From contig NZ_BRVN01000010.1 in the NCBI RefSeq assembly GCF_026011735.1, positions 62,001 to 126,000 on the forward strand: a DNA stretch of 64,000 nucleotides, written 5' to 3'. Under the pieces are notes generated by a model. The model worked only from the letters and a program-made list of their open reading frames with translations, was not told the origin of the DNA and did not search any database. Both the position numbers and the translations under genes were made by a program. How positions within the stretch are numbered: the stretch's first letter is position 1; the number at the start of each line of letters is the position of its first letter. Positions 8,709 through 17,269 of the stretch are shown here, piece by piece. Source of the DNA: Dietzia sp. NCCP-2495. Its GTDB lineage: Bacteria; Actinomycetota; Actinomycetes; Mycobacteriales; Mycobacteriaceae.

Positions 8709-9671
8709 TTACAGCTGGCGCGCGACCTCGTTCGCCACCAGTTCGAGGTGGTCGAGGTCCGACATGTCGAGCATCTGCAGGTAGATGCGGCGCGCGCCCA
8801 GCTCGGCGTACCGGCCGATCTTGTCCACGACCTCCGCCGGCGTACCCGCGGCGCCGTTGGTGCGCAGTTCGTCGACCTCGCGGCCGATCGCGTCGGCACG
8901 GCGGGAGAGCTCCGCCTCGTCCTTGCCGCAGCACAGCACGAGTGCGGCGGAGCGGATGATCTCCTCCGGGGCCCGGCCGCGGTCGGCACAGGCGGCGTCG
9001 ACGCGCTGGTACTGCGTGGCGACGGTGTCGAGATCGGCGAACGGGACGTTGAACTCGTCGGCGAAGCGGGCCGCGAGCGCGGGGGTGCGCTTCTTGCCGT
9101 GGCCGCCGACGATCACCGGCGGGCGCTGCTGTGTGGGCTTGGGCAGGGCGGGGGAGTCGGTCATCGACACGCGCCGACCCTCGACGGTGACGGTCTCGCC
9201 GGCGGGCGTGGTCCAGAAGGTCTCGAGTGCGCCGAGGGTGTCCTCGAGGAGATCGAAGCGCTCGCGCAGCGGCGGGAAGGGGATGCCGTAGGCGGTGTGC
9301 TCGTCCTCGTACCAGCCGGCGCCGAGCCCGATGTCGAGTCGCCCGCCGGACATCTGGTCGACCTGCGCCATTGAGATGGCCAGCGGGCCGGGGTGGCGGA
9401 AGGTGACCGAGGTCAGCATTGTGCCGAGGCGGATGCTCGAGGTCTCGCGAGCAAGGGCGGCCAGCGTCAGCCAGGCGTCGGTCGGGCCGGGCATGCCGGT
9501 GACGTCGCCCATCTTCAGGTAGTGGTCGGACCGGAAGAACGCCTCGTAGCCGAGGTCCTCGGCGGCCTTGGCCACGGCGAGCTGATCGTCATACGTCGCG
9601 CCCTGCTGGGGCTCGACGAACACGCGGAGGGAGACGGACGGGGACGCGTGAGAAGAGCTGCTTACTGACAT
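8709..9671 (-). CDS. LLM-class F420-dependent oxidoreductase
   Basis: The product is 320 aa, a luciferase-like TIM barrel predicted to use coenzyme F420. Recognisable segments are AKAAEDLGYEAFFRSDHYL, TSSIRLGTMLTSVTFRHPG, and MSGGRLDIGLGAGWYEDEH, followed by PPVIVGGHGKKRTPALAARF. These are the standard cofactor-binding regions of actinobacterial LLM proteins with the G..GAGW..EH pattern. ATG 9671 is chosen with GGAAAAC upstream; an in-frame upstream GTG/ATG would add 24 residues not typical of the family. The substrate is unknown. It follows prfC on the same strand but with about 200 nt between, so it probably has its own promoter. Confidence 0.85.
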   Translation of the reverse strand: MSVSSSSHASPSVSLRVFVEPQQGATYDDQLAVAKAAEDLGYEAFFRSDHYLKMGDVTGMPGPTDAWLTLAALARETSSIRLGTMLTSVTFRHPGPLAISMAQVDQMSGGRLDIGLGAGWYEDEHTAYGIPFPPLRERFDLLEDTLGALETFWTTPAGETVTVEGRRVSMTDSPALPKPTQQRPPVIVGGHGKKRTPALAARFADEFNVPFADLDTVATQYQRVDAACADRGRAPEEIIRSAALVLCCGKDEAELSRRADAIGREVDELRTNGAAGTPAEVVDKIGRYAELGARRIYLQMLDMSDLDHLELVANEVARQL

Positions 9672-9867
9672 GTTTTCCAGGATGCCCGCGGCGGGTTTCC
9701 TGACGCCAGCGGCGGGGCACTCCCACGGGCGTCCCCAGCGCATCTACTAGACACAAGTGGCGATAATCGGGTGATTGTCGCATATCCTGTCGAGTAAACG
9801 GGAGTGGGCTGGAGCCGGGTGGGCTGAACCGGGCCGAGGGAGACCGGACCGGGCCGAGCCGCGGGGT

Positions 9868-11541
9868 TCAGTTGGTGTCGGCCACCAGCGGCTCGATGGT
9901 GAGGTGGTCCATCTCCTTGGAGATGTACTGCAGGCGCCACTTGTCACCGAACAGGGCGAGCAGCTCACCGTCGGTCCGCTCGAAGACCTCCACGCCGCGC
10001 TGGCGTCCGAGCTCGGCAGCGGAGTCGGCGTCGGTGCGGCGGGCGATCGAGTACGGCAGGTTGTCGACCAGCACCTCGACGTTGAACTCGGTCTTCATCC
10101 GGGCCGTGACCACCTCGAACTGCATCGGGCCGACCGCCGCCATGACGGGGTTGGCGTCGCCGCGGGCGTCGTTGCGCAGGATCTGCACCACGCCCTCGGC
10201 GGCCAGCTGGTCGATCGCCTTGCGGAACTGCTTGTATTTGCCCAGCGACTGCGCGCGCACCACGGCGAAGAACTCCGGCGCGAACTGCGGGATCGGCGGG
10301 AACTGCACCTTCTTACCGGTGTAGAGGGTGTCCCCGGGGGCCAGACCGGTGGCGTTGACCAGACCCACGACGTCACCGGGGTAGGCGGTCTCCACCGTCG
10401 AGCGGTCGCGGCCGAACACAGTCAGCGCGTACTTGGTGGTAAACGGCTTGCCGGTCTGTGCGTGGGTGGTGACCATGCCGCGCTCGAACTCGCCGGACAC
10501 GACGCGCATGAACGCCAGGCGGTCGCGGTGGGCGGCGTCCATGCCGGCCTGCACCTTGAACACGACGGCTGAGAACGGGTCGGACGGCTCGCGCTGCGTG
10601 CCGGACACGGTGTCCCACGCGCGCGGCGCCGGGGCGAGCTCGACCAGGGCGTCGAGGATCTGGTGCACGCCGAAGTTGAGCATGGCCGAGGCGAAGATCA
10701 CCGGGCTGGTCTCGCCGGCGAGGTACAGCTCCTGGTCGTGGTCCTGGCCCATCGCGGACAGGAGTTCGGACTCCTCGACGGCGGTTTCCCACACGTCACC
10801 CTCGCGCTCGAGTGCGGCGTCCGGGGTGTAGATCTCCTCGGGCGCGATGGTTGAGCCGCCGGCGGTACGCGTGAAGTGCACGTACTCCTCGGGCGCGCCG
10901 TCCTCACCGCGGCGCAGCAGCCCGCGGTAGTCGCCGGCGATGCCGACGGGCATGAACAGCGGCGTGGGCACGAGGCCGATCTGCTCGGTGATCTCGTCCA
11001 GCAGCTCGAGCGGTGCCTGCCCCGGACGGTCCCACTTGTTGATCACCGTGATGATCGGCAGTCCATTGTGCTTACACACCTGGAACAGCTTGAGCGTCTG
11101 CGGCTCGAGGCCCTTGGCGGCGTCGATGAGCATCACCGCGGCGTCGACCGCGGTGAGCACGCGGTAGGTGTCCTCGGAGAAGTCGGCGTGGCCGGGGGTG
11201 TCGACGAGGTTGATCACGAACGGCTCCTCGTCGGGATCATGTCCCTCGGGTGCGTACGTGAACTGCAGGGCGGTGGAGCTGACGGAGATGCCGCGCGCCT
11301 TCTCCATCTCCATCCAGTCGGAGACGGTGGAGCGTCGGCCGGACTTGCCGTGGACGGCGCCGGCCTCGTTGATCACCCGGGCGTGCAATGCGAGCGCCTC
11401 GGTCAGCGTGGACTTACCGGCGTCGGGGTGGGCGATCACGGCGAACGTGCGTCGGCGCGAGGCCTCGGTGACCACGTCGCCGCCGGATCCTGTGCCGCTC
11501 GAGCCTCCGGCGGCAGCGGCGTCCTGGGCGGTCTCGGTCAC
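9868..11541 (-). CDS. prfC: Peptide chain release factor 3 (RF3)
   Basis: The product is 557 aa, a translational GTPase that recycles RF1/RF2 from the ribosome after termination. GTG 11541 is chosen because AAGGAGA lies 5-6 nt upstream; the open frame to the left of it has no ribosome site. A Ser/Gly/Ala linker of about 25 residues precedes the G domain. G motifs are AHPDAGKST (residues 38-46), EKARGISVSS (switch I), DTPGHADFSEDTYR (G3) and NKWDRP (G4). The RF3-specific C-terminal half is recognisable from GPMQFEVVTARMKTEFNVEV and the end KDMDHLTIEPLVAD-like segment. The acidic insertion of EF-G is absent, as expected for RF3. Confidence 0.95.
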   Translation of the reverse strand: MTETAQDAAAAGGSSGTGSGGDVVTEASRRRTFAVIAHPDAGKSTLTEALALHARVINEAGAVHGKSGRRSTVSDWMEMEKARGISVSSTALQFTYAPEGHDPDEEPFVINLVDTPGHADFSEDTYRVLTAVDAAVMLIDAAKGLEPQTLKLFQVCKHNGLPIITVINKWDRPGQAPLELLDEITEQIGLVPTPLFMPVGIAGDYRGLLRRGEDGAPEEYVHFTRTAGGSTIAPEEIYTPDAALEREGDVWETAVEESELLSAMGQDHDQELYLAGETSPVIFASAMLNFGVHQILDALVELAPAPRAWDTVSGTQREPSDPFSAVVFKVQAGMDAAHRDRLAFMRVVSGEFERGMVTTHAQTGKPFTTKYALTVFGRDRSTVETAYPGDVVGLVNATGLAPGDTLYTGKKVQFPPIPQFAPEFFAVVRAQSLGKYKQFRKAIDQLAAEGVVQILRNDARGDANPVMAAVGPMQFEVVTARMKTEFNVEVLVDNLPYSIARRTDADSAAELGRQRGVEVFERTDGELLALFGDKWRLQYISKEMDHLTIEPLVADTN

Positions 11542-11649
11542 GCGATCTCCTTGGTGGTGGTCGTCTTGATCCTTCCCAGGGTACGTCCGCACCGGGGGCC
11601 GCGCCCAATCCGGGCAGGTGGGACGGGGTGGGGGCGTAGCGTCGCGAGC

Positions 11650-12591
11650 ATGTCCACGAGCGTGCGCGTGAACGGGGTCGAGCTGGCGATCGAGGAGTTC
11701 GGTGCGGCCACCGATCCCCTGGTGGTGTTGATCGGCGGACCGACCATGCTCTCCTGGCCGGTAGAGCTGTGCCGGCTGCTCGCGGCGGGTGGGCGCCGGG
11801 TGGTGCGGTACGACCTGCGCGACGTGGGCGGCTCGACCCTCGTCGATCCGGACGCACCCGGGTACACGCTGCGGGATCTGGCCGCCGACGCCGCGGCTCT
11901 GGTGGCCGCGCTCGGTGCCGGATCGGACACCGCCACGCCAGACGACGCCGTACCCGACAGCATCGAGTCCGCCGGAGGACCCGCGACACGCACCCCTGAC
12001 CGATCCGCTCACGTGGCGGGGATCGGTGTGAGCGGGATGGTCGCCCAGGTCGCCGTGCTGGATCACCCCGAGGCGGTCAGCGCACTCACCCTCGTCGGCA
12101 CGAGGTCGGTGGCGCCCGGGCCCGTCGACGACGACCTACCCGACCATGACATGGCCGTGATGCAGCAGATGTTCTCCGGCCCCGAGCCGGACTGGTCGGA
12201 CCGAGCGGCGGTGGCCGAGGAAGCCGCGCGGCGGGGCCTGCTCCTGGGCAACGATCCGGATCGGGCGCGCGAGACGGCCGCGGCGATCTGGGACCGCACG
12301 CCCTCGCCCGATCCATCGGTGCAGCGCGCGAACCAGGGCGGCACCGTGTTCGCGCGGATCGACTGCACGCCGCGGTGGCGGGAGCGGCTGTCGGAGCTCA
12401 CCGTGCCCACGCTCGTCGTGCACGGCCGGCACGACCCGTTCTTCCCGGTCGGCAACGGCGAGGCGATCGCGGCGGAGGTGCCCGGCGCGCGACTGCTCGT
12501 CGTGGAGGACATGGGGACGGCCCTTCCGCTCGGGGCGATCGGGGAGGTCGCGGAGGCGATGCTCGAGGTCACCGGGCGCCACGAGAACTGA
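11650..12591 (+). CDS. Alpha/beta hydrolase-fold protein with apparently lost catalytic Ser and His
   Basis: The product is 313 aa, divergent from prfC. The fold is that of RdmC/aclacinomycin-methylesterase-type hydrolases: VVLIGGPTMLSWP for the oxyanion region, VVRYDLRDVGGST, and PTLVVHGRHDPFFPVGNG carrying the acidic residue. At the nucleophile elbow the family has G-x-S-x-G-G-M; here the segment reads AGIGVSGMVAQ, so the aligned nucleophile position is Gly and the Ser sits two residues later. Near the C-terminus the family GHxLP becomes GTALP, replacing the catalytic His with Thr. A polar insert (about residues 98-118) precedes the elbow. I infer a non-catalytic or mechanistically changed protein. 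A plain start ATG 11650 has no strong ribosome site. Confidence 0.8.
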   Translation: MSTSVRVNGVELAIEEFGAATDPLVVLIGGPTMLSWPVELCRLLAAGGRRVVRYDLRDVGGSTLVDPDAPGYTLRDLAADAAALVAALGAGSDTATPDDAVPDSIESAGGPATRTPDRSAHVAGIGVSGMVAQVAVLDHPEAVSALTLVGTRSVAPGPVDDDLPDHDMAVMQQMFSGPEPDWSDRAAVAEEAARRGLLLGNDPDRARETAAAIWDRTPSPDPSVQRANQGGTVFARIDCTPRWRERLSELTVPTLVVHGRHDPFFPVGNGEAIAAEVPGARLLVVEDMGTALPLGAIGEVAEAMLEVTGRHEN

Positions 12592-12646
12592 CGCGGCGCG
12601 GGGCTACCCGGCCTACCCGGCGTTCCCGGCCCCCGGCTTACTCGGT

Positions 12647-13156
12647 CTACCCGGTCTCGGGGTCGCGCAGCGCGGCCAGGTAGCGACGGGTGAGCCGGTC
12701 CTGTTCGGCGCGGGCGACCGGGCCGCCGATCCGCGCGAGCCACGTGGCGTGGCGGGAGCAGGCGGTGATTGTCAGGCGCACCACGTCGGTCGCCGGGTCG
12801 CGGGTGACCAGGAAGGTCTCCTGGCCGTGTTCGGGGTGTCCGGGCAGGGTCCGGTAGGTGAATCCGCGGGTGTTGTCGTCGTCGACCACGGCGGTGACCT
12901 CGCACGGAGCCGACAGTCGCAGCCACGCCGCGGGGCCCGACGTGGGGCGCAGGGTCACCCTGCGCCCCAGGGTGGCGGGGCCGTCGACGACGACGACGAG
13001 GCCCGCCCGACGGTGCATGTCCCAGTTGCTCAGCGCCCGTCCCGCGCGGTCGAACAGGTCGGCGCCGCGGCCGAGGTCGGCGGATCGCGTGAAGTGCCGC
13101 TCTGTGCGGGCGCCGGGCAGGCGTGGCCATCGGGCGGGGAGACCTGCTCGGTTCAC
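12647..13156 (-). CDS. DUF1990 family protein
   Basis: The product is 169 aa starting at GTG 13156. The features of DUF1990 are seen: an N-terminal GxGADLFDRAGRALSNWDMHR segment, a central beta-rich region, then GFTYRTLPGHPEHGQETF and a C-terminal ACSRHATWLARIGGPVAR. Members are small soluble proteins of unknown function, common in actinobacteria and plants. It lies 54 nt downstream of pth on the same strand and may be co-transcribed with it. The 55 nt between its stop and that of the convergent hydrolase contain short CTACCCGGC-like repeats. Confidence 0.8.
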   Translation of the reverse strand: MNRAGLPARWPRLPGARTERHFTRSADLGRGADLFDRAGRALSNWDMHRRAGLVVVVDGPATLGRRVTLRPTSGPAAWLRLSAPCEVTAVVDDDNTRGFTYRTLPGHPEHGQETFLVTRDPATDVVRLTITACSRHATWLARIGGPVARAEQDRLTRRYLAALRDPETG

Positions 13157-13210
13157 GCGACGGCTCCTGGATGGGGGCGGCTCACGCGACGGGACCTGGC
13201 TCAGACCGGC

Positions 13211-13819
13211 TCACGCCGAGTGCACCTGGTTCTGGGCGGTCTCCAGGTCGTGCTTGAGCAGCAGCTCCACGGCGTCGGCGGCGTCCTGGACGAGGAACGG
13301 GACGTCGGGTTGCTCGAGCTTGGAGAAGCGCTTGAGGACGAAGTCGGCCACCGCCATGCGGCCGGGCGGGCGGCCGACCCCGGCGCGGACGCGGATGTAG
13401 TCGCGCGTGCCGAGCGACTGGGAGAGCGAGCGCAGGCCGTTGTGTCCGCCCTCGCCGCCGCCGCGCTTGAGGCGGACCTGGCCGAAGTCGATGTCGATCT
13501 CGTCGTGGATCACGATCACGTCGGTGGGCTTGACGGAGAAGTACTTCGCCACCGCGGTGACCGGTCCGCCGGAGAGGTTCATGTAGCTGCGGGGGCGGGC
13601 CAGGACGACCGGACGATCCGCGAGCCTGGCCTGCGCGATCCCGCAATTGGTCTTCTTGTGGACGCTGAAGCTCGCCGGCATGGGCAGAGTGCGGGAGGCC
13701 AGTTCCCGGAGAACGTCCCAGCCGATGTTGTGGCGGGTGCCCTCGTAGTCGGGTCCGGGATTGGACAGTCCCACGATGAGGGCGGGGCCGGGCTGATCAG
13801 CAGTAGTCACACCGGTCAT
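13211..13819 (-). CDS. pth: Peptidyl-tRNA hydrolase
   Basis: The product is 202 aa and releases tRNA from stalled peptidyl-tRNA in the cytoplasm. Family residues are visible: LIVGLSNPGPDYEGTRHNIGW with the catalytic His, the Asn in SYMNLSGG, the Asp in VIHDEIDI, and the loop RGGGEGGHNGLRS with a substrate-binding Asn. Length is normal for the family. The start is ATG 13819, and the gene is followed by the DUF1990 gene. In mycobacteria pth neighbours rplY; here lysG and lysE have been inserted between them. Confidence 0.96.
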   Translation of the reverse strand: MTGVTTADQPGPALIVGLSNPGPDYEGTRHNIGWDVLRELASRTLPMPASFSVHKKTNCGIAQARLADRPVVLARPRSYMNLSGGPVTAVAKYFSVKPTDVIVIHDEIDIDFGQVRLKRGGGEGGHNGLRSLSQSLGTRDYIRVRAGVGRPPGRMAVADFVLKRFSKLEQPDVPFLVQDAADAVELLLKHDLETAQNQVHSA

Positions 13820-13862
13820 GATCCCAGATCCTGCGGGGGCGGTGGATGCGGCGGGCGTCCGG

Positions 13863-14026
13863 GCCGAACTCGGCCGGGGGTGGCGTCGTTGGTCGGCCGC
13901 GGGGTGGCGCCGTTGGTCGGCCGCGGGGTGGCGCCGTTGGTCGGCCGCGGGGCGGTGCCGCTACTCGGCCGCGGGGCGGTGCCGCTACTCGGCCCCCGCC
14001 GGTGCCGTTACTCGGCCGCGGGTCGG
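13863..14026. repeat. 24-bp tandem repeat spanning the lysG stop codon
   Basis: About five and a half units are present. Two consecutive copies at 13887-13910 and 13911-13934 are identical; 13935-13958 and 13959-13982 differ at a few positions; 13983-14005 is one base short; and 14006-14026 is the last, overlapping the 3' end of lysG. A partial, more diverged copy lies before 13887. Read on the minus strand, several copies carry the Ala-Glu-stop ending of lysG, so the array looks like serial duplication of that gene's last codons and stop. Confidence 0.9.
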
Positions 14027-14913
14027 AGCTCGGCCCGGGCGTTGTCCAGCACGGCGGCGGTGAGTGCGTCGAGATCGGGGGACTGGAGTTTCCAGTGCTG
14101 CCAGTACAGCGGCACGTCCAGAGGTCGGTCGGGGGAGACCTCGACGATCTCGCCGGTCACCAGCCACGGCGTGGCCAGTTGCTCGGGGAGCAGGCCCCAG
14201 CCGAGGCCGGCGACAATGGCCCGGACGTGGTCGTGGGAGCTGGGGATGAAGTGCCGCGGTCCACTCGGCTGGCGGCGGGCGAGCGAGCGGTAGTGGTGGG
14301 CCTGGTGGGCGTCGCTGCGGTCGAAGTCGACGATGGGTGCGCGCCCCAGAGCCGCGGTCGGCGACCCGTCGCGCAGGTGCCGGGCCACGAACCCGGGACT
14401 GGCACAGGCGAGGTACCGCATCGACCCGAGCGGGATCGCCCGGCAGCCCTGGACCGGCGTGGCGACGCTGGTCACCGCGGCCATGACCTCTCCGCGGCGC
14501 AGAAGTTCGCTGGACAGCGACTCGTCCTCCCGGTGGATGTCGAACACGACGTTCCCGGACGCGGGCAGGTCCGTCATGGCGTCGAGGAACCACGTGGCCA
14601 GCGAGTCGGAATTGCAGGCCACCGACAGGGTCACGTAGTCCTGCGGCGAGTCGGCCTCGGCGAGCTCGCCGAAGAGCGACTGCTCGAGATGGAGCATCTG
14701 GCGGGCGGTCCGGAGCACGGTCTCGCCGGAGGAGGTGGCGGTGATCGGGCGGTCGCGACGGAGCAGGATCCGGCCGGCGGAGTCCTCCAGCGCCCGGATC
14801 CGCTGGGACACGGCGGACTGTGTGATGTGCAGGGAGGAGGCGGCGGCCTCGAACGATCCGAGATCCACCACCGTGACGAGGGTGCGGAGCTGGTCAAGAT
14901 GAAGTGTGTCCAT
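14008..14913 (-). CDS. lysG: LysR-family regulator LysG/ArgP type
   Basis: The product is 301 aa. The N-terminal winged helix-turn-helix is MDTLHLDQLRTLVTVVDLGS onwards, with ITQSAVSQRIRALEDSAG as the recognition region (about residues 29-46), and a periplasmic-binding-like effector domain follows. The divergent neighbour is a LysE/ArgO-type exporter, which is the standard lysG/lysE arrangement: the regulator senses lysine, arginine or histidine and activates the exporter (family knowledge from Corynebacterium glutamicum). ATG 14913 is chosen; in-frame upstream codons run into the exporter promoter. Its final codons AAE-stop are the template of a 24-bp repeat array. Confidence 0.9.
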   Translation of the reverse strand: MDTLHLDQLRTLVTVVDLGSFEAAASSLHITQSAVSQRIRALEDSAGRILLRRDRPITATSSGETVLRTARQMLHLEQSLFGELAEADSPQDYVTLSVACNSDSLATWFLDAMTDLPASGNVVFDIHREDESLSSELLRRGEVMAAVTSVATPVQGCRAIPLGSMRYLACASPGFVARHLRDGSPTAALGRAPIVDFDRSDAHQAHHYRSLARRQPSGPRHFIPSSHDHVRAIVAGLGWGLLPEQLATPWLVTGEIVEVSPDRPLDVPLYWQHWKLQSPDLDALTAAVLDNARAELRPAAE

Positions 14914-14941
14914 AAGTGCTACTAATGCTATTCCAGTATCT

Positions 14942-14954
14942 GTAGTGGCACTAC
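14942..14954. promoter_or_regulatory. Dyad in the lysG/lysE intergenic region, candidate LysG operator
   Basis: GTAGTGGCACTAC is a palindrome apart from its central base. It lies 28 nt from the lysG start and 28 nt from the exporter start. A related half-site, AGTGCTAC, occurs at 14915-14922. The T-n11-A-like dyad placement is typical of LysR-type regulators, but no experimental site is known here. Confidence 0.5.
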
Positions 14955-14982
14955 TGGTGCGGCGGGACCACACTGATCTCTC

Positions 14983-15600
14983 GTGACCACCACCTCCACA
15001 CTTCTCATGGGCGTCGGCATGGGCCTCGGGCTCATCGCCGCCGTCGGCGCGCAGAACGCCTACATCCTCCAGCGCTCGATCCGCGGTGACGTGAAGATGG
15101 CGCCGCTCGTCGGATTCTGCGTGGCGTCGGAGGCCGCGCTCATCCTTCTCGGAGTCGGGGGCGTGGGCGCGCTGGTGGAGTCGGCGCCCGGGGCGATCAC
15201 CGTCATGACGTGGATCGGGGTCGTGTTTCTCCTGACCTACGGTGCGTTCGCCGCGTACCGCGCGATCCGGCCCGGCGACGGACTGCACGCGGACGGCGAC
15301 GCCCGCATGCCCTCGACGCTCGGCGCGGTCGCGGCGTGCGCGGCGTTCACGTGGCTGAACCCGCACGCGTACCTGGACTCGGTGGTGTTCCTCGGAACGT
15401 TCGCCAATCAGCAGGTCGGTGACCTGCGGTGGGTGTTCGCCGCCGGAGCGTTCCTCGCGGGCATCCTGTGGTTCTCGCTCATCGGCTTCGGAGGGAAGGC
15501 CCTGCGAGGGGTATTCGCCAAGCCGGGTGCCTGGCGGGTGCTGGACGCGGGAATCGCCGTGATGATGTTCGTGCTCGCGATCGGGCTCATCCTCGGGTAA
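14983..15600 (+). CDS. lysE: LysE/ArgO family basic amino acid exporter
   Basis: The product is 205 aa from GTG 14983, an inner-membrane exporter of lysine/arginine. The family hallmark near the N-terminus, MGLGLIAAVGAQNAYILQ, is intact, and about six hydrophobic helices follow. The motif FTWLNPHAYLDSVVFLG is the second conserved LysE signature, with the Asn-Pro-His found in ArgO/LysE. Size fits ArgO (about 211 aa). The divergent lysG gene should control it. A strong hairpin terminator follows. Confidence 0.92.
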   Translation: MTTTSTLLMGVGMGLGLIAAVGAQNAYILQRSIRGDVKMAPLVGFCVASEAALILLGVGGVGALVESAPGAITVMTWIGVVFLLTYGAFAAYRAIRPGDGLHADGDARMPSTLGAVAACAAFTWLNPHAYLDSVVFLGTFANQQVGDLRWVFAAGAFLAGILWFSLIGFGGKALRGVFAKPGAWRVLDAGIAVMMFVLAIGLILG

Positions 15601-15690
15601 GCGGACACCGGCTGCCCGCGTGAGGTGCCGGCCGCCAGCCGCCGTGTTGGTGCCGACGCTCGTGAGGTGCCGGCCGACGGCAGGGACAGA

Positions 15691-15725
15691 CGAGCCCGGT
15701 ACGACATCGTGTCGTACCGGGCTCG
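15691..15725. terminator. Perfect 16-bp hairpin between convergent lysE and rplY
   Basis: Arms 15691-15706 and 15710-15725 are perfectly complementary around a 3-nt TCG loop. It lies 90 nt after the exporter stop and 52 nt after the rplY stop, as expected of a bidirectional terminator. There is no long U-tract on either side, which is common in this group. Confidence 0.8.
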
Positions 15726-15777
15726 CCTCATGGGTGCAGCGCTCAGGCCGCGTCCGCGTGTATCACGCGGAGGAGGG

Positions 15778-16422
15778 TCAGGCCTCCTCGGACTCCGCGG
15801 CCTGCTCGGCCTCCTGGGCGGCGTCCTCGGCGGCCTCGCCCTCGGGAGCCTCTTCCTCCTCCGACTCGAGGTCGGCCTCGGTCGGCGCCTCGATGACGTT
15901 GACGAGCAGGGTCTCCGGGTCGGAGACGAGGGTGGCGCCGGCGGGGAGCTTCACGTCAGCGGCGGTGATCTGGGTGCCGATCTCGGCGCCCTCGATCGAG
16001 ACCTCGAACCCCTCGGGGATGTGGGTGGCCTCGACCTCGACCTCGATGACGTCGGCGTCGTTGGTGACCAGGGAGCCCGGGGCGGCCTCGCCGGTGACGG
16101 AGACGGAGATCTCGACGGTGACCTTCTCGCCCTTGCGCACGACGAGGAGGTCGGTGTGCTCGATGATGCGGGTCAGCGGGTGCACGTCGATCTGCTTGGG
16201 CAGGGCGAGCTGCTCCTCGCCGTCGATGTCGAGGGTCAGCAGGGCGTTGGTGCCCGAGTGGCGGAGGATGGCGGCGAACTCGAGGGCGCCGAGCAGGAGG
16301 TGGCGGGGCTCGGTCTTGTGGCCGTAGAGCACGGCGGGCACCTGGCCCTCACGGCGGGCGCGGCGGGCGGAGCCCTTGCCGAACTCGCTGCGGACGGCGG
16401 CGGTGAGCTTGTTCTCAGACAT
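15778..16422 (-). CDS. rplY: 50S ribosomal protein L25/general stress protein Ctc
   Basis: The product is 214 aa and binds 5S rRNA. The L25 domain covers about residues 5-93 ([24 protein letters not shown]), and the TL5/Ctc C-terminal beta domain follows ([22 protein letters not shown]). The last 40 residues are a very acidic Glu/Ala tail, found in many actinobacterial Ctc proteins. The long form suggests the stress-type variant of L25. Its 5' side (16423-16604) is non-coding with no feature I can name. In M. tuberculosis the homologue Rv1015c lies beside pth. Confidence 0.95.
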   Translation of the reverse strand: MSENKLTAAVRSEFGKGSARRARREGQVPAVLYGHKTEPRHLLLGALEFAAILRHSGTNALLTLDIDGEEQLALPKQIDVHPLTRIIEHTDLLVVRKGEKVTVEISVSVTGEAAPGSLVTNDADVIEVEVEATHIPEGFEVSIEGAEIGTQITAADVKLPAGATLVSDPETLLVNVIEAPTEADLESEEEEAPEGEAAEDAAQEAEQAAESEEA

Positions 16423-16604
16423 GGGATGACCTCTGTATCGACTGCATTCCGGCTCGGCGCAACGCGCGCCCCTCGGAACAGGTCAGAGGTGATCGCGTCG
16501 ATAACGGAGTGACCGCACGGGTCCTCCCTCGCCGAGATGACCTGATAAGCCTACCGGCGCCGAACGCGACCGCCCAAATCCGGGATCAGGAGCGGGAGCC
16601 GTGA

Positions 16605-17264
16605 TCAGGAGACGGAGGCCTGCCCGGCGCCGACGACGAACGCGCGGCAGCGCTCGGGGGACTTGTCGCCGGCGGCGTCGTCGACACCACTGTTGACGTC
16701 CACGCCGTACGGGCGGACCTGCTCCACGGCCGCGGCGACATTGTCCGGGTTGAGGCCACCGGCGAGGATCACGGGAGTGCCGATGGCCTCGACGGCCTCG
16801 ACGATGCGACGACTGATCGACCAGTCATGGGTCTGACCGGTTCCGCCGAGCCGATCCTTCGAGCGCGAATCGAGCAGCAGCCCGTCGCAGTGCTCGGCGG
16901 CCTCGAGGGCCTCCTCGATCGCGTCGTCACCGGAGACGTGAATGACCTTGAGGACCTTGCGGCAACCCGCGCGCTCCCGGACCTGCTGGAGCGTGTCGAG
17001 CGTGACGATGCCGTGCACCTGGATGGTGCTGACGCCGGTGAGGTCGGCCAGCTCCAGGATCTCCTCCGGGGTGTCCCGGTGGGTCACCAGGACGGTGGAG
17101 ACGAACGGGGGAACAGCGCGGGTGATGCTCCGGGCGAACTCGGGGGTCACCTCGTCCTCACTGCGGTGATTGATACCGCAGATCAGGCCGATGGCATCCG
17201 CGCCCGCCCGGAGCGCGATCCGCAGGTCGTCCTGGCTGCGGATGCCACAGATCTTGGTCCGCAC
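16605..17264 (-). CDS. trpF: Phosphoribosylanthranilate isomerase (TrpF family)
   Basis: The product is 219 aa, a single TIM barrel. The catalytic Cys is in KICGI (residue 6) and the catalytic Asp in LLLDSRSKDRLGGTG (about residue 130); phosphate-binding loops LAGGLNPDNV and GVDVNSGVD are intact. The step is isomerisation of phosphoribosylanthranilate in tryptophan synthesis. No other trp gene is near; it is the last gene of the glmU-prs-arsC-trpF run, starting at GTG 17264, 5 nt after the arsC stop. It may be the sole TrpF of the organism or a paralogue of different use; PRPP made by Prs is an upstream precursor, which makes the pairing reasonable. Confidence 0.85.
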   Translation of the reverse strand: MRTKICGIRSQDDLRIALRAGADAIGLICGINHRSEDEVTPEFARSITRAVPPFVSTVLVTHRDTPEEILELADLTGVSTIQVHGIVTLDTLQQVRERAGCRKVLKVIHVSGDDAIEEALEAAEHCDGLLLDSRSKDRLGGTGQTHDWSISRRIVEAVEAIGTPVILAGGLNPDNVAAAVEQVRPYGVDVNSGVDDAAGDKSPERCRAFVVGAGQASVS

Positions 17265-17269
17265 GGTGC

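Noticed and set aside
13863-14026. CRISPR array
   Set aside because: Units are contiguous with no spacers; it is a simple 24-bp tandem repeat.
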